DNA of 64,000 nt from contig CM041102.1 in NCBI GenBank assembly GCA_023079485.1, positions 1,869,269-1,933,268 on the forward strand, given 5' to 3'. A program made the translations under genes and the position numbers. Shown here one piece after another: positions 10,906 to 24,155 of this stretch. Below the pieces are notes generated by a model. It searched no databases, was not told the DNA's origin, and worked only from the letters and a program-made list of their open reading frames with translations. Each line of letters starts with the position of its first letter. The first letter of the stretch is position 1. The stretch is from Archilochus colubris. Its lineage: Eukaryota; Chordata; Aves; Apodiformes; Trochilidae.

Positions 10906-13571
10906 CAAATTGCAATGGTCCAAGCCATTACCAGACCAAGCATCACTATCAAGCCCTGGGCTGCTGGGCTCCCTCTGCCCACGAGCTGCATTTCCCTGAG
11001 CTGCAGAGCTGTGTGGGGCACACACTGCTCATTCACTGCTCCAGCCCCAAAAGCTGATCAGGGTGTGCATCCCATCTTGTGTTCTCACTGCATCCAGGCC
11101 CCTGTGCCACACACCCCAAACACGGAGCTGAAATCAAGGCTGTAACAGTGATCTGTCCTTTCAGATTATCAAATGGCATTTTTCATTTTGAAGAAGGACC
11201 TGGGAACAGCAGAGAGGCAAATGGGCTAAATAGGTCCTTTTTCTACATGGTAATTGCTGCTGACAGGGCTCCTCTCTAGCAGTGAGGTCTCAGGAAGAAC
11301 TGGAAACCATCTTGGAGCTGATTAACAGGAGGTGTTATCCCTGACCCCTGTCATAGGGAGACCCTCTTTACATCCAGCATCAGTGACAGGGAAGCAGTGG
11401 ATTTTAGTTGATTTGGGATAGGACTGGGAGGAAGTGGATGAAAAGTAAATGGTTTTAAGTTAGTTCCTGAAATGACTCTAGATAAACTTGTTTGCTTTTT
11501 TTGTTACGACTGTTTTGAGGCTGTCAGTGCAAGTGTTCAGACATTCTTTTATGACAGGGTTCAGAGAATCAAAACTAAAATTAAAACTTCTATTGTGGCT
11601 AGTGGGAGAAGTCAGTGGTGAAGGGGGGGAATACACACTGCATGAAATCCTCTCTGGTTAGCCCTGCCTCCCCTGAACACTGCATGTGTGAGCCTGACAC
11701 AGGGAACCTTCTAAAGAATCCCTGAATAACCCTAATTACTAATTGTTTAAAGAAATAGGAATGTTTTACTACATCTCTGCATTCTTCTGCACAGTCTGGA
11801 GGGACTATTAACTGGTGTGGAAGCAAAGTGCCATCTTGCAACAGATGATCTGGGTTTTCCTTTAAGTTGGGCTAAAAATCTCTTCCCATTTTATACAATT
11901 TAGCAATTGCAGCAGAGCCTGCACAGCTTTAAACATATTTGATTTCATTTAAGTAAAATGGGCAACTGTATAGCCCCAGGAGTCTCTTTAATGGGTCACT
12001 CATCCATCAGGGCAGTGGGCAATGGGCTGCTTGTCCTTTGTGGATTGTTTGCTCTTAGAGCCCAGCATCTCTCCAGATCTCCCCAGAGCTGCTCTGGAAT
12101 GGCCAACATTTACCAAGGATATATTCAGATTTCACTTTATCCTGGCTGTCAAACTTTGTGTATTTTTCCAATGTCAAACAGATTTTAAGATGGAGGAAGG
12201 AGATAATGTGATGATAAAAAGACTTGACCAATTTAAAGGTAGCTTTTAAAATATTATATACAGCACAGGACAATTTACTTTTTTGCCAAAAATTTCTGCT
12301 GAGTGGTAATGGAACATGTCTACATCGAGTGGGCCAGAAGGAGGCTTTCCTAAAGAAAATATATGTCTGCATGTCCTTCCTCACGTGCACGTGCACATAC
12401 ATGCACACAGACAGCCATGTGGTGCTGGATAAGTTCTTTTTCTCCAAGGTATATTTTTAGCTTTCTTTTCTATCAGCTTGTAAAACATGATTTTTATTCT
12501 TCCTTTAATGGCCTGGGCTAATTACTCCCAGTGATCTTTGACCCTCAAGTGCCTTCATTTATGGTAGCACATTCCTTTCAACAGAAGCATGTTGGCTTGG
12601 TTTTACAGGGTGCTGATGTCTGGCCTTGCAGCCCAAACCTCAACAGTCCTACCACCATTTACACTGCAGCCTGCTCCTGGGACTCAACAGCATCATCCTC
12701 TCCTCAGCCAGGTTTCTCCTAAACTCTGAAATTTCTGAGCAGAAATAGCAAGGTTTGCTTTTGATATTAAGATGCTGCCACTGCAGTTTATCTCAGAGGC
12801 ACGTAGATCAATATATGTTTGGAATATCCCATCAAAAACATCACAAAAGGGTTTTACAAAATACGTGGAAGTAACAGAAAAGATCCAAGATCCTGAATAT
12901 CTGCTACCACCATCAGCATCACGTGCAGGCAAGGAATTAGGGGTGGTCTGATGGTTGGGGCAGTTGGTCAGGTTTTAAAGATATGCCTTCCAAATTAACC
13001 TTTTCTTCATCTTTGCCAAATTGATTAAAAGTTGAAACTGGAAGTTGCTGACAGAAGTTGAGACAATCATGGAAACTCCATACTAATTGTAAAGAAATCC
13101 CCACTCTTTCAGAAAGATGTGCAAGCACATGGTTGAATTCTTGGAGAGGGAGAGTGAGCTGAAATGGTTTTTCTGTCCCAGATTTTTGCATCTAAAAACT
13201 TTCATGATGAGGAGCAATGACATTAAATACACCAAAGCTACTAAAATGTTATTTGAATGATTCAAAGGAATTATTTCAAAGTTATTTCAAAGGAATACCT
13301 GGTTAAATAGAATATAGGAGGATATTGTGCTCTGAAAAAAAAAAAGAAAGTGTCAATTCCTCTGTATCCCCAAATAGCAAAGCAACTAGAAAAAGCATAG
13401 AGGAGGAGATGGAATCTATTGAGATAGATTGCTAGAGAAAGAGGAGGAAGAGTCATGCTGAAAATGGATGTCTTCCTAGGTGTTTTGCAGTAGTTTCGTA
13501 GTTTTCATGATAAGCCTTTAAGCTTTGGGGTTATTTTTCTTGGGTCTTTTAGGTTCTTTTTTCTTCCTCAG
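10906..13571. other. Noncoding interval, no gene recognised
   Basis: Single-copy AT-rich sequence. The only notable short motif is a tandem pair of E-boxes at 12382-12393, within an alternating purine/pyrimidine stretch. No recognisable exon. Confidence 0.6.
12382..12393. promoter_or_regulatory. Tandem CACGTG E-boxes
   Basis: CACGTGCACGTG is two abutting palindromic E-boxes. It sits inside an alternating purine-pyrimidine stretch that continues to about 12407. CACGTG is the classic bHLH-ZIP (MYC/MAX, USF) and CLOCK/BMAL core. Function here is speculative. Confidence 0.3.
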
Positions 13572-13730
13572 CCTCTGCTACGCTAATACAGACTCTCAGA
13601 GAAAGACCATTTACTTGCTCTGTTGTCAACGCATCTGGACGTCTTGTCAAAACAATATAATTTTACTTTGTAACTTTTTGACACTGGTATTTATTGCACC
13701 TGTCTTTAGTCATGATTTATGACTTGTCTG
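13572..13730 (+). other. Exon-like interval, probably noncoding
   Basis: A strong-looking acceptor (pyrimidine tract ending TTCTTCCTCAG at 13571) is followed 159 bases later by CTG|GTGAGT. No frame is open across the whole interval. The best frame (from the Leu-Cys-Tyr codons after the acceptor) stops at a TGA about 10 bases before the donor. If spliced, it would more likely be a lncRNA or terminal-frame exon than an internal coding exon. Acceptor-donor pairs like this occur by chance in noncoding vertebrate DNA. Confidence 0.15.
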
Positions 13731-16700
13731 GTGAGTATTAGTCTACAGCTCCAAGTTTACAATACCAGATAAGTGAAGCATTTGAAGTCCCGAATGGGCT
13801 ACAGATTTATAGATGTATATTTCTCTCCCCTCCTCCAAAAGGGGAAATTAAGATGAGCATTTGCTCCCATTTTTCCGGGTGGTAATAATCCAGATAATCA
13901 GAAGTTCTCTGTAGAAAAAAAAAAAAAAAGGAAAAAAATGCTCTTTGCTGCTGTCTCTTCTAGGAATACAGTGAAATGATCTTTGTTAGGGCAGTCAGAG
14001 TAGGAGTTTGTATTGATTGATAGCTGGCTATCTGTCTGTACAGCATTTTGGCACCAGCTCCAAGTTAACACTGAAACATTGAGGCCAAACATGTAAAATC
14101 TAAACTTTACCTACCTGAGGAACTTCACTGAACAAAATGGGTTTATTCACACACAGTGCTAACTGTGTCTGTGAAAAGCTGTTGTAGAACTCAAGTCTAA
14201 ATATTTGATAAAAGCAACAACCTTGCATGGAAAAAAACCACCAATATTTCTTTTGTTTCAGCAAACCCAAATTTGGGGTCCTGACAGTATACCTTCCATA
14301 TAGAGGATGGCTGAAAGGTATTTATTATTCTGCTGCTGTTCAAGCAGGTCTTTCAGATTTCCCAGACTTGAAAACAAATCCGGGCTTCCTTCCTAGCCCA
14401 GGTTCTTTTCAGATCTGATCTGGGATTGCAGCTGTAACCAGAGACTGTTGACACAGTTTGGTTGTTGTAACGTAAGAATCCTTCCAGCATATCTCTCATC
14501 TAAGCCAAAGCAACATGTGAACGTGTGAACGTCAGATAAACTTGTTTTGTAAACACGTGGCCACTTTCATTTGTCAAAATTTCATTAAATTATAAAGGCA
14601 CTTGACAGGGCTGGCTGTTGCAATCCCCTAGGGATAAATGTATCCAGGAGATCCCCTTTGATAGACATTGCATGGAAATCAGGGACTACACTCTCTGGGG
14701 AGGAAAATGAGATTTCCCAGTATTTTTCAGCATTCAAACAATAATAAAAAAAAGGATAAATGGCCAAGCAAGCCCTCCCTGCCCCAAGTGGTGTTGCAGG
14801 GACAGGCAGTGACTTCTGTAGCAACAGGACCCAGGCCCTGGGCTCTGGAGCAGCAGGGGTTGCCTCTCGTGCCCCAAACCTTGCACATTCTCCAGCACTT
14901 TGATGGGCTGCCAGGGAAAATACTGGGCAGGCATCAACTGTGCAGTTGCCATGGAGATCTGGTAAGCTGGGGCAGTGGGAGCAGAGATTTCCATCAACAG
15001 GACTTTAACAAAAGCCTTGATTCAGGGGCAGGCTCATGGGTGAGATGCTTCTGGGCTTTAGCAGGGTACACAGAAAATGGTGAATTTACCACTGAGCTTG
15101 CTGAGCGATTGCAAATGGTGATTGCTTCAGGGGAGAAAGCACAGTTTTACTTTTCTTTCTGAGTCAAGATTGACCTTTTTAATTCTTCCTTGCCCTTTTT
15201 AAAGTGGGAAATAACGAGGCTACCTCTGCAACAGTTGAGAGGGAGTTCATTGCCATTTGGACATAGAACCATAGAACCATTTTGATACATATTCTCACAG
15301 AAATCATCATTTGCTGCTTTGAAAAGGCAGCAGAAATACCTCATGTTGGTGCCACAGCCTCAGAGTCCTAAAATCTGTCTGTACATAAAACTGATTGTCA
15401 TTACAATGCATTTTTATCATTAGCCTGTTGGCAATCTGTGCTTGAATGTGCTGATTAGAGATCTTGACAGGGTAGACAGCAAATGAAAAGAGCAAAGATA
15501 TTCCCTTCATTTCAGCTGTTGTACACAGAATTGTCCAGGGACAATTATATTTGTCATCTTTGACTTGTAATATTAATGAGTTCAGAGCAATATTAAACTC
15601 ACTGAATGCACTTGGAGGCTTTTTGGGACAGACAGCAATTTTGTGGGACAGTTTGCTGTGTGTAACCTAATGGGAATTAGTAGTTACAAGTCAGAAAAAT
15701 TCAGAATTTAGTAATTTTGGGACTGAATTTAAGGAAAGTGATGTGCATGGGACTGTTATATTTAGAAAGAAAATAACATCTTAGGAATCCCTAAAGGCAG
15801 ATGAAAACACTGTAAAGTAAGAAACTTGATTGTTTACAGACTTCCATCTAATTTCAGGCACTTAGAGCAATTAAATTATACAACTTGATAAACAAGCACA
15901 AATGAAGTGACATTTTAGGCAAATTTTAAATGGAAGTCAGATCCTTCGAGGGCCATCTTAGGAGCATTTGTGAAGCACCAAACACTAATGGTTTCTTATG
16001 TTACAAAAATCTACATGCTGGTGCTCTTTCCTAAAAGACAAAGATTTTGGTTCTCAGGATCAGTTACAGCAATGATGAGAGAAAAAAAAAATCAGTCTCT
16101 ATTTACTGTCAGCTGAGCTCAGGTGGTAGGAGACACCTTCTCTGACCCTCAGGAAGGAAGAACTATCAGGAAACAACTATTTCAAACCCATGTCAGGGTG
16201 ATAAGAGCTGAAAGGGAAAGCAAGCTTTGTCTTCAGTCCTTGGTTTCCAGCAGGGATCAGGCTGTGACCTGCCACATGGACAAGTTGTTCAGTTCTGGAA
16301 CTGGGGAAGTCCTCAGAACTCCCTTGAAGCAGCTGCCAATGGATCCTGTCAGTCAAAACCTCCTGGTAGATAAGCTTTGGCTCCAGCTTTACCATGTTCT
16401 TTTACATTATCACTGAGATGGGGAAAGAATTTCAAGGCAGAATGCTCATTGCATTTAAATGACATGGAATTTTGCTGTTATCCTCAGAGTGACTGGAATT
16501 GATCCAGTGTATGAGGCCTGATGGAGCTTCCAGTGGAACTAAAGCAGAGCATAGAGGACACTAGAGTTAGCAGTTACTTCTGTATGCAGCTGACTTGCCT
16601 GAAACACAGCTAAAGAGGCAAACCAGGTAAAAACAAGTGGTGTGAGGAGCTGGGAGATGAGGATGCAATCTGTAAAAGTCCAAGATTCTTTGGTCTAACT

Positions 16701-17150
16701 CTGCTTGGTTGATGAGGTGGCTCTAAACAAATTAGGGCTCCATTAACACCACCTTCTCATGGGTAGAACAAATTATGTTAGCACACAGTCCTGCTTCTGT
16801 GATAGATACTGAACACCAGTGAATTCTTTTCAAAAAAAAAATCAAGGATGGGGAAAAAAAAAATAAAAAGAAATCCCATTGCTATTCATGCCTGACCAAC
16901 TAAACCAGTGACTTGCCAAGCCTGTGACATCATCACTGGCAACATCCATGATTCAGATTAGAAGTAGCCTGATGACATCACCCTTCCAGTTTCTATCTAA
17001 CAGATGGTTTCTGTATATTGTGTAATTTTAGATCATTATTCATGGTTTTGGTCAGTATAATTCAGGAAGTGAAAAAACTGCCAAGAAAAATTGACCTGGA
17101 ACTAGTTCAAAGAGACTAAATTATTTTATTGATTAGACTCCTTAGCTTTC
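13731..17150. other. Noncoding interval, no gene recognised
   Basis: Unique sequence with an A run at 13915-13929. An inverted repeat lies at 15529-15546, and two TGACATCA-type strings occur near 16925 and 16973. A 164-codon plus-strand frame at 14668-15162 has no recognisable domain and is not called. Confidence 0.6.
15529..15546. promoter_or_regulatory. ATTGTCC/GGACAAT inverted repeat
   Basis: AATTGTCC, two bases, then GGACAATT: a perfect 8-bp inverted repeat containing two SOX-like cores (ATTGT and ACAAT) facing outward. Palindromes of this length are expected a few times per window by chance. Confidence 0.2.
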
Positions 17151-17260
17151 ATTTTCCAGCAGAGCCATCATGAATCATCGATACACAATAATATCTGAGT
17201 AATTTCTCTATGAGCTGAATTAAGTGCTCCAAAACAAGTCAAAGCTTTGAAGGATTAGGC
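17151..17260. promoter_or_regulatory. Candidate noncoding regulatory element
   Basis: The stretch contains a perfect 12-bp palindrome TCAAAGCTTTGA at 17239-17250. This is two opposed TCF/LEF-like cores (TCAAAG and CTTTGA). GGATTAGG, a bicoid/OTX-like core, follows about a base later. Dense motif packing and normal base composition resemble conserved vertebrate enhancers. Conservation could not be tested here. Confidence 0.25.
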
Positions 17261-20200
17261 CTTCAAGCTGGTTGAAAACAAGATAGCTAAGATGATTTGC
17301 TGGGCAGTCCTGAGAGGGAGCCAGAAACTATTTACTGAGGCAAGTGGTTTGTTTGAACTGGATTTTTATTTATTTTCATATTATACTTGTTGACTTCATA
17401 TCCGCTGTCAGCTCAGCTCAGGGGCTGGGGACAGGGATGTTTTTCACCATCAGGACCACGGGCCAGAAAGGAAGAACCTTCTGAAAGGGCTCAGCAGGCA
17501 CAGCCCAGCCTTGAGATAGCCCCAGAAGTCTGTTGGAGGAAGGGAAGGATCTATGAGTTCATATATTTATATATATATCAGGATATATGGAGAGCAGGGG
17601 GGTTGAAAGGCTGAGGAGTGTTTTTATGCTGAAGAGAGAGCAGCTGTGAAGGGGTCTTCATGTAATTTGGTTTGAGAGGATTTCTAAAATTAGACCCTCC
17701 CTTCTGTTTAGAATGCAGGCTCCCTGTGTCCTTTGCATGCTGCAGACAACTTGTCACCATTCCTGAAGACAGTGTGGATGCAGCCTGGGGTCACCCCTGC
17801 CATCTGCTCAGGGTGGGAGCTGCATCTCTGCTGTCTGCTGGGGTTAGGAGGGGAAGGGGCTGTGCATGGAGCATTTGTTCAGGTGGGGGGAAGATTCTGC
17901 AGTATCTGCACAGACGTTCTTGCACATGTTCCTCCAAAGCAAATACCTGCTTAACTATCATCTCTATTTATTCCTTATTAATGCTTCTTTACCAACAGAG
18001 AAGCCTACTTGCAAGATAATTTTACAATAGTAACATTATATTTAATCAGCCTTTCTGATTTTCCTTAAAACTGCTTTACCAGAGATTATTGGCCATGAAA
18101 CACCGCTCTGCACTCTCATTTCCCACTAACATCACCCTAAACCTAAAAAGGCAGAAAGATTTTTTCCCATTCTAGAAAGAGCATCCAAGAAAGCCCAATC
18201 ACAAAGCTCAGTAGTGATCAACAAAATTCAGAATTACTTCTCTTAACCCAGGGAAAGTGAAGCTGTAAAGTGTAACAATCTTCAGATTATTTTATTACCC
18301 AGATTTTCACAAGGACTTATCCTGATGGCCTTAGTTCTGAGGAGATCCTACCCCTATGCATGTACATCCAATAGAAGAAATATTAAAGATTTAAAGATTT
18401 CTTCTCTATGAATTACTGAGAACCATTTTTAGCTTTAAGGTTATTTGGGAATTTTGTTTGCCAGCTGTTCCCAAAGAAGAAAAAAATTTTTTTCTTCCTT
18501 TTTGATTTTAGAAGCCAACTGAAAATACAGTGATTGAAATGTAATTCTGTTTTCTTTCAAAACTGGTGCATTAAGTACTTTCCTCAAGCATTTCCAGGCT
18601 GGATAGCATCCCTTTCTGAACATCCCACTTCAGGAAGAGAAAAAACACAAAAACCACACTGACATTTTCCTTATCAGTTGTGTTAGGATCAGCTCAGGAT
18701 TTTTGTAGTATTTAACACACCACATGGAGGAGACAGCATGGATTTGGAGGAGGATGTCTACAGATAAGAAGTTTCCCTTGGCTATGTTTCCCAAACCACG
18801 TAAGAGGCTGATGACTCTTTGCTTTATCCTTTTCCAATGTTTTGTCTTAATTTTAATAATCTTAAAAGTAGAAAAATCACACTTGAGAAAATGGAGGAAG
18901 AGTATCATAGATGTTTTATACATCCCTGTATTTGCTATTACCCAAATTATCTAGAGAAATCCTGGCCAGCTGGAATGGGCAAGATGATGTTGCATAGTTC
19001 AGCAGTGGCCCTTGAGGGCTGGAGCAGAGATGTGTTAGTTACAGCCAGAAGGGAGCACTTGGGCTCCTAAAATCTCTTGGAGTAAGTTGGTTTTCCTTGC
19101 CAGGCTGCAACTGATTGAGTCATCCCAGGTCAGTGATGACTGTGGATAAATATTTCCTTTGAAGACGTCAGACTTTAGAACACAGTACAATAAGTTCCCC
19201 CACCTTGGGCTGAGTCAAACTAGCAGGACTGCAGCAGGCACAGCTCACATTTGTGACACCTAAACTGACACCACCATTTGGGGACCTATGCAAAGGGTGT
19301 CAAGACTCATCTTGGGTTTCAATGTTCTGCTCCTGACACATATGAATCGTTTTCTCTCCCTGTGCTTTCTCTGTCCCCATCTATCCTTTCCTAAAGAGTC
19401 AGAGTCCATGTAATCAGAACCTCAGTGTCTGAAACTCTGAGCAGTCTGCTTCATCTGATGTGCAGGAGAATCAAGGTAGAGGCCACCAGTCTTCTAACTG
19501 GATTAAAGTTGGTGTAGAGAAAAGCAAAGATGGTTTTCAGCCCTCTCTGCAAATCTTCACCTCTTGATGCCTAACAAAAAAATGTGGCTATATCCTGTCA
19601 AATCAACATGCTGGATTGACAGCATTCCCACTGAAAATATTAAAATGACCATTGAAATGGAGAATCATTGATGTTTGCTGAGGGAATAGATTCCTATGAA
19701 GGGAGCTGTCATTCACAGGCAGGGAGGCAGAAGATTTGGGAGATGATTCCTCCTCTAATTTCTCTAAATTAACCCCAAAATTCAATATCACGACTAGTTA
19801 CAGAGTAAAACAAAATATGAAATGTTGTTTTTCTAGACCTATTTATTTTGCTTGTTAATGGGTTAAAATAGTTCCCAGCTGTGCAAAGTCCTCATTATGT
19901 TTATTACTTATAATACACCTCACAATGAGATGATTAATTCAGCACACTTGCAGCCCTTCATTGAATGCTGTTGATGAAGCAATTATGTTAATCCACTTAT
20001 GTTTGTTTTCTCACTGCTCTGATGGTTGGGACCAATTTCTTTACTGAATTATTCCATGTACATGCTACAAGTTTTTCAAACCAAAGCCACCAGGGACAAA
20101 CAATGTGAAGGTGAAAACTGCAGATTGTTTTGGGTGTATTTTGCATTGCTAAGAAAAGTACTGGACTTGATTTTGATTCCTCCTGTTTTAGGCCAACTCC

Positions 20201-23200
20201 TGGACAGGAGTAACAAATTTTCTGTGTGTTTTAACACTGAAGTGGTGATTTCAGGCCAAATAAGGATTAATCCTTTTGTCTGAGTTGTGTGGTCTTGTAT
20301 TGATTATTTTCAGTAGTTGATTGGATCTTTCATTCCCTTAAGACTGGCTTAAAAAGTGATTTTTTGGGAACGGTTGTACAGATGGATATGCAAGTAACCC
20401 AAATATCATGCCATTCAGTCAGAAACCTGGTGTTTCTTGAAGGACTGGGACCTCTCAGTGTGACCAGCACCATGACAATCATTCCCCTCACTTGTTCTAG
20501 GTTTGATCTCTAATTTGATATAAAGCAGCAGATGACTAGAAAAGGGAAGGATATTCTCCTACTTGGAGATGAAAGTATTTTTGTCCAGAACAAAAATGGA
20601 AATACTGTGGTAGGAGAAATATGTCACGAATTTTTACAGTCTTTGCTCAGCTTACTTGGATGGGGCAGTGGTTCCCAAAGTATATTTGTCAGATACCTAC
20701 AAAGACATCTGATGGAAATATTTCCAAGCAGCCAGAAACATCCTGCCCCATTCAATGGCCTCAGCTCTCTGGGTGTCCAGGGAACCACCAGAGCTCATTT
20801 GTAATATTGGTCGTTTACTGTTCCGCCAGCTTAGCTGCCCAGGATGGCAGCTCCAGGGGAAAGGAAAGGAAAGACTGATCTGAGGGAGACCTCAATAGAC
20901 TAAACAGTAACCCCACAGCAGTGCCCAGCCTTAGGCTGGCCAAATCATTGGTGGATCTCATGAATAATAGACAGATGAAAAATGCTAACAGACTTCCCAC
21001 CCCATCAGAGGAGCCAAAACCAAAATGCAAAATATGAACACAAAGCCAAATCTGCACAGCACGAAGCTGTCCCACAAGTCCCTCTGATAACTTTTGAGCT
21101 CCCCTTTTGGAAAAATGGGATGAAGAAACAGTTTATAAATCAAAGTAACAAGATACAAGAGAGAAGTAAAGATAAAGATAGAAGTAGCGGTATCTTCATT
21201 GTAGGATTTCAATTTTATCAATCTTTTCCTTAGCTTTTATATTCAAGTGTGTATTTCTAACAGCTCTATGGATGCTTTCTGAATATAGACCATCAATGAC
21301 CACAGCTTTTATTTTGGGAGGTCCATCTCCATAGCAACAGCTCATAAAAGACACTAGATAAAGCTTAGATCTCTGCAGCTCAGGTTGATACAGTCTGGAT
21401 TGGTCACTGCAGTGTGCTGAGGGCTTTGCTGCAATGTGGCCTGTGTCTTTTTTATTATGTACATCCTTGGTGAGTGTTGAAGAGATTGATCCCATCCTGG
21501 TATCCAGATTTTCAGGTGTGAGGGTGCAGGAAAGAGGTGCAAAAAATCCATAGACCCTGAGAAATAGCCTTTTAGAAAGGTTTGTCAAAGCAGACTGAAG
21601 TAGCATAACAACAATGTGAAAATCCCTTCACAAAATGGAAGAATCAGTTGCTAAATGATCTGGTAGGGAAAAATGAGTGTGACTGGCAAAGTAATTGCTA
21701 CAGAAGCAGTAAGGTCTCAAGGCCTTCAGGTCAAGAGCAGATACCTTTCTATAGTGATGTTCTAGCTAGAAATTACTGGTCTTGGTAAGAGGCAAAGGAA
21801 TGAAATTGTGTTCTTGATGTCAGACCACACAACCAGGTGTCACTTTCTAGATCTAAATTAAATTCATCTGTCAAGAAGTGCCACAGAGATTGAGGGGTTT
21901 AAGTAAAAGCCAACCTTTTTTCTATATAAATGCATTGAGAGAGCCTATTTTTTTCATCAACACAATTAAAACCTGAAGGACAGTTGGCAGCTGCAGGAAC
22001 ATCTTTAACAGCACTGTAATGAATACTTTCTTTATTCTTTCCTATTCTTCCAGAAAATAGCATCATCTGGTCTTTCTAGTAGCATCATGGCTAAAAGGTA
22101 AACCACAGGACAGCATCACTTCTCTGGCATCATGGACCTTGATTTCTTTCACCATTCTCTCCCAGCCCTCCCATGAACTGGGAATTCTGTAATTGTGATT
22201 ATGTTGGAGGTTTTTTTACAACTGCTTGGAGGAACTGAAAGCACCTCGTGCTTTACAAGGCAGTTAAGTACAGTGTGGAATTTGCTCTCAATATTCATCC
22301 ACATGTTTTATGAATTTCCATATTTGAGTTTAAGCCTGGATTTTAAAGGCCAACTTGTTTAAATTCATTTATATCTTAAACTCAATACTAGTTCTTACGT
22401 TCTCCTGTTTTGGGAAAACTGAGTTGAATTGCTTTGCAGAGGAAGAAAACGAATCAGGATTCTTTTTACTCCTGAAAAACTCTGCAAAGAATTCTGTAGG
22501 CAGCTGTGACTCAGAGACCAAACTCCCATCAAGTTCAGCAGCAGAAGGAGCTTGCCATAATGTAACATTAGAAATCAGGAAAATCCCAGGGGGCACAAGA
22601 AGGTGTTGAAGGGGGGGTCAAGGAGCATGATAGACATGAAAAGGCTTTTTTGCAGCTGGTTCCTTTCTCCTATCAACTGTACAAAGGGAGGCGAGGGAGA
22701 GGTGGAAGGGGATTATGAAAGGGACACACTTTCCATCCATGTTCAGGAAACTGGGGAGACAAAAGGCACACAGCAGCAGCCACATGGCAAGGGGGCTTCA
22801 GAAAACAGCCTGCTTCCTCTGTTGTTTCCTCAGAAGCCCAGGATCCATCGCTCAGTTTGTTTTTCCAAGGAAATAATTAAAGATGGGGATAAAAAAAAAA
22901 AAAAAATCAAACAAAAGACTGACCCTTCCTTTTTACCCCTCCTCCCCTATCCTTTTTTTTTTGCTGCTTTTCCCCTTTCAGGGAAATCATTTTCATACCC
23001 CCCTTCCGCTCTCCATGCACAGTGACAGCCCCAGTGCTGGGGCAGAGATTGGTTTACATCCCAGTAGAAGGGAATACTTAAGGAAACCTTTGGCAGCATT
23101 ATGGATTGAAGTGCAAGGAGATGGTTTTATCAGGAGGCTTCAAGGCTATTATTGTCCAAATAAACACTTGCTTTGCCAGACATGATCTACAGCTGCTGCA

Positions 23201-24040
23201 CAGAGACCCTTGAATTTCATCTGAATTTCAGGCTCCTTGTCCTTTTTGCCTTTCCTACCTCACTGTTTTCAGACCTGAATAGCCTTCTGTACTGGATTAC
23301 TTCATTTTTTCCATCTTAATAGGCTTCACTAGGCTCTGACTCCTGACTTCCTGCCCTTGACTCTAGTCCCCACTCCATCTAGATGGAGGAAGCTTTAACA
23401 CGTTCTGGTTTTGGGGTGGTTTGTTTCATTTTGGTTTTTTTTTTCCTTTCAGTTCAGAGCAGAACGGGGCTCTTTGAGCACAGCATCTACCCAGGCCCAT
23501 ACACATCTCCTCACTTGCATGAAGGACAGACAAATTGCTTTAATAAAGAGGCAGACTTGCCAAGAAAGCTGGTAAATCCTTATCATTTTCTGCTTTCCTA
23601 TGCCCCTGCTGTTCTCTGGTCTGATAAACAGACTCACAAGTGATAAAGTGCAGGAGGAAGAGAAGTTTCTGCAGCACCACGACAGCATCAATGAAAAAAA
23701 AATGGACTGAAACAGTTTCACTAAATGACCATTTGCAAGTAGAACCAACAGAACAACAGCAGGAACAAGTGTTTCCAAGCTAAAATTCAGTGTATTTTTT
23801 TTTCTAGAAAGAATATTTCCAAACAAAACCATACCAGCAAATTGACCAGGAATATAAAAATCCATGTAATACCATAAATATTCTGTTTACTTCTTTTTTT
23901 CTCTTCCTTCTGCTTCTAACTCTCGATTCTGAAGCTTTCTGAGGTTTAAACATCTGTATTACACTCATGGCTTCAAACACTTTAGCATGAAACATCCTCA
24001 CAACCAAACCCACTGAAAATCTGAGTATTTCAGCACTTAC
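17261..24040. other. Noncoding interval, no gene recognised
   Basis: AT-rich sequence with no recognisable repeats other than short TA and A runs (A at about 22891-22905). The stretch at about 19850-20000 is rich in TTAAT/ATTAAT cores and could be conserved noncoding DNA, but nothing in it is decisive. Open frames, the longest about 140 codons, show no domain. Confidence 0.55.
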
Positions 24041-24155
24041 CTGACCACCTCCCCATCATGCTTGAGCACCAGGAATTCCCAGGGCCAGCCTCTCTCCAAG
24101 GGTGCTTGAGCAGATGATTTGCTCATGGTGCAGAGCAGAGATTTTGGGAATATTT
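24041..24155 (-). other. Exon-like interval, minus strand
   Basis: Reading the minus strand, an acceptor GGCTCCTTGCAG precedes position 24155 and a consensus donor CAG|GTAAGT begins after 24041. The 115-nt interval is open in exactly one frame, and the other two contain stops. That frame has an ATG at 24126 in fair context, followed by 28 codons and two bases. The peptide starts MSKSSAQAPLERGWPWEF and ends in a Lys-His-Asp-Gly-Glu-Val-Val motif. I do not recognise the protein. The single open frame, good splice sites and slightly raised GC make it one of the better exon candidates in the window, but a chance pseudo-exon remains likely. Confidence 0.22.

Noticed and set aside
10162..10915. Minus-strand frames of more than 210 codons rich in Phe, Pro, Leu and Ser
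   Set aside because: Translation of the polypurine satellite and the poly(A) run. Pure low complexity.
14668..15162. 164-codon plus-strand open frame
   Set aside because: No domain, no splice support, and a length within chance expectation.
15262..15285. Possible CR1 tail (CATAGAACCATAGAACC)
   Set aside because: Only about 20 bp resemble the CR1 terminal repeat. The adjacent conserved GGAAGGGACC block is missing.
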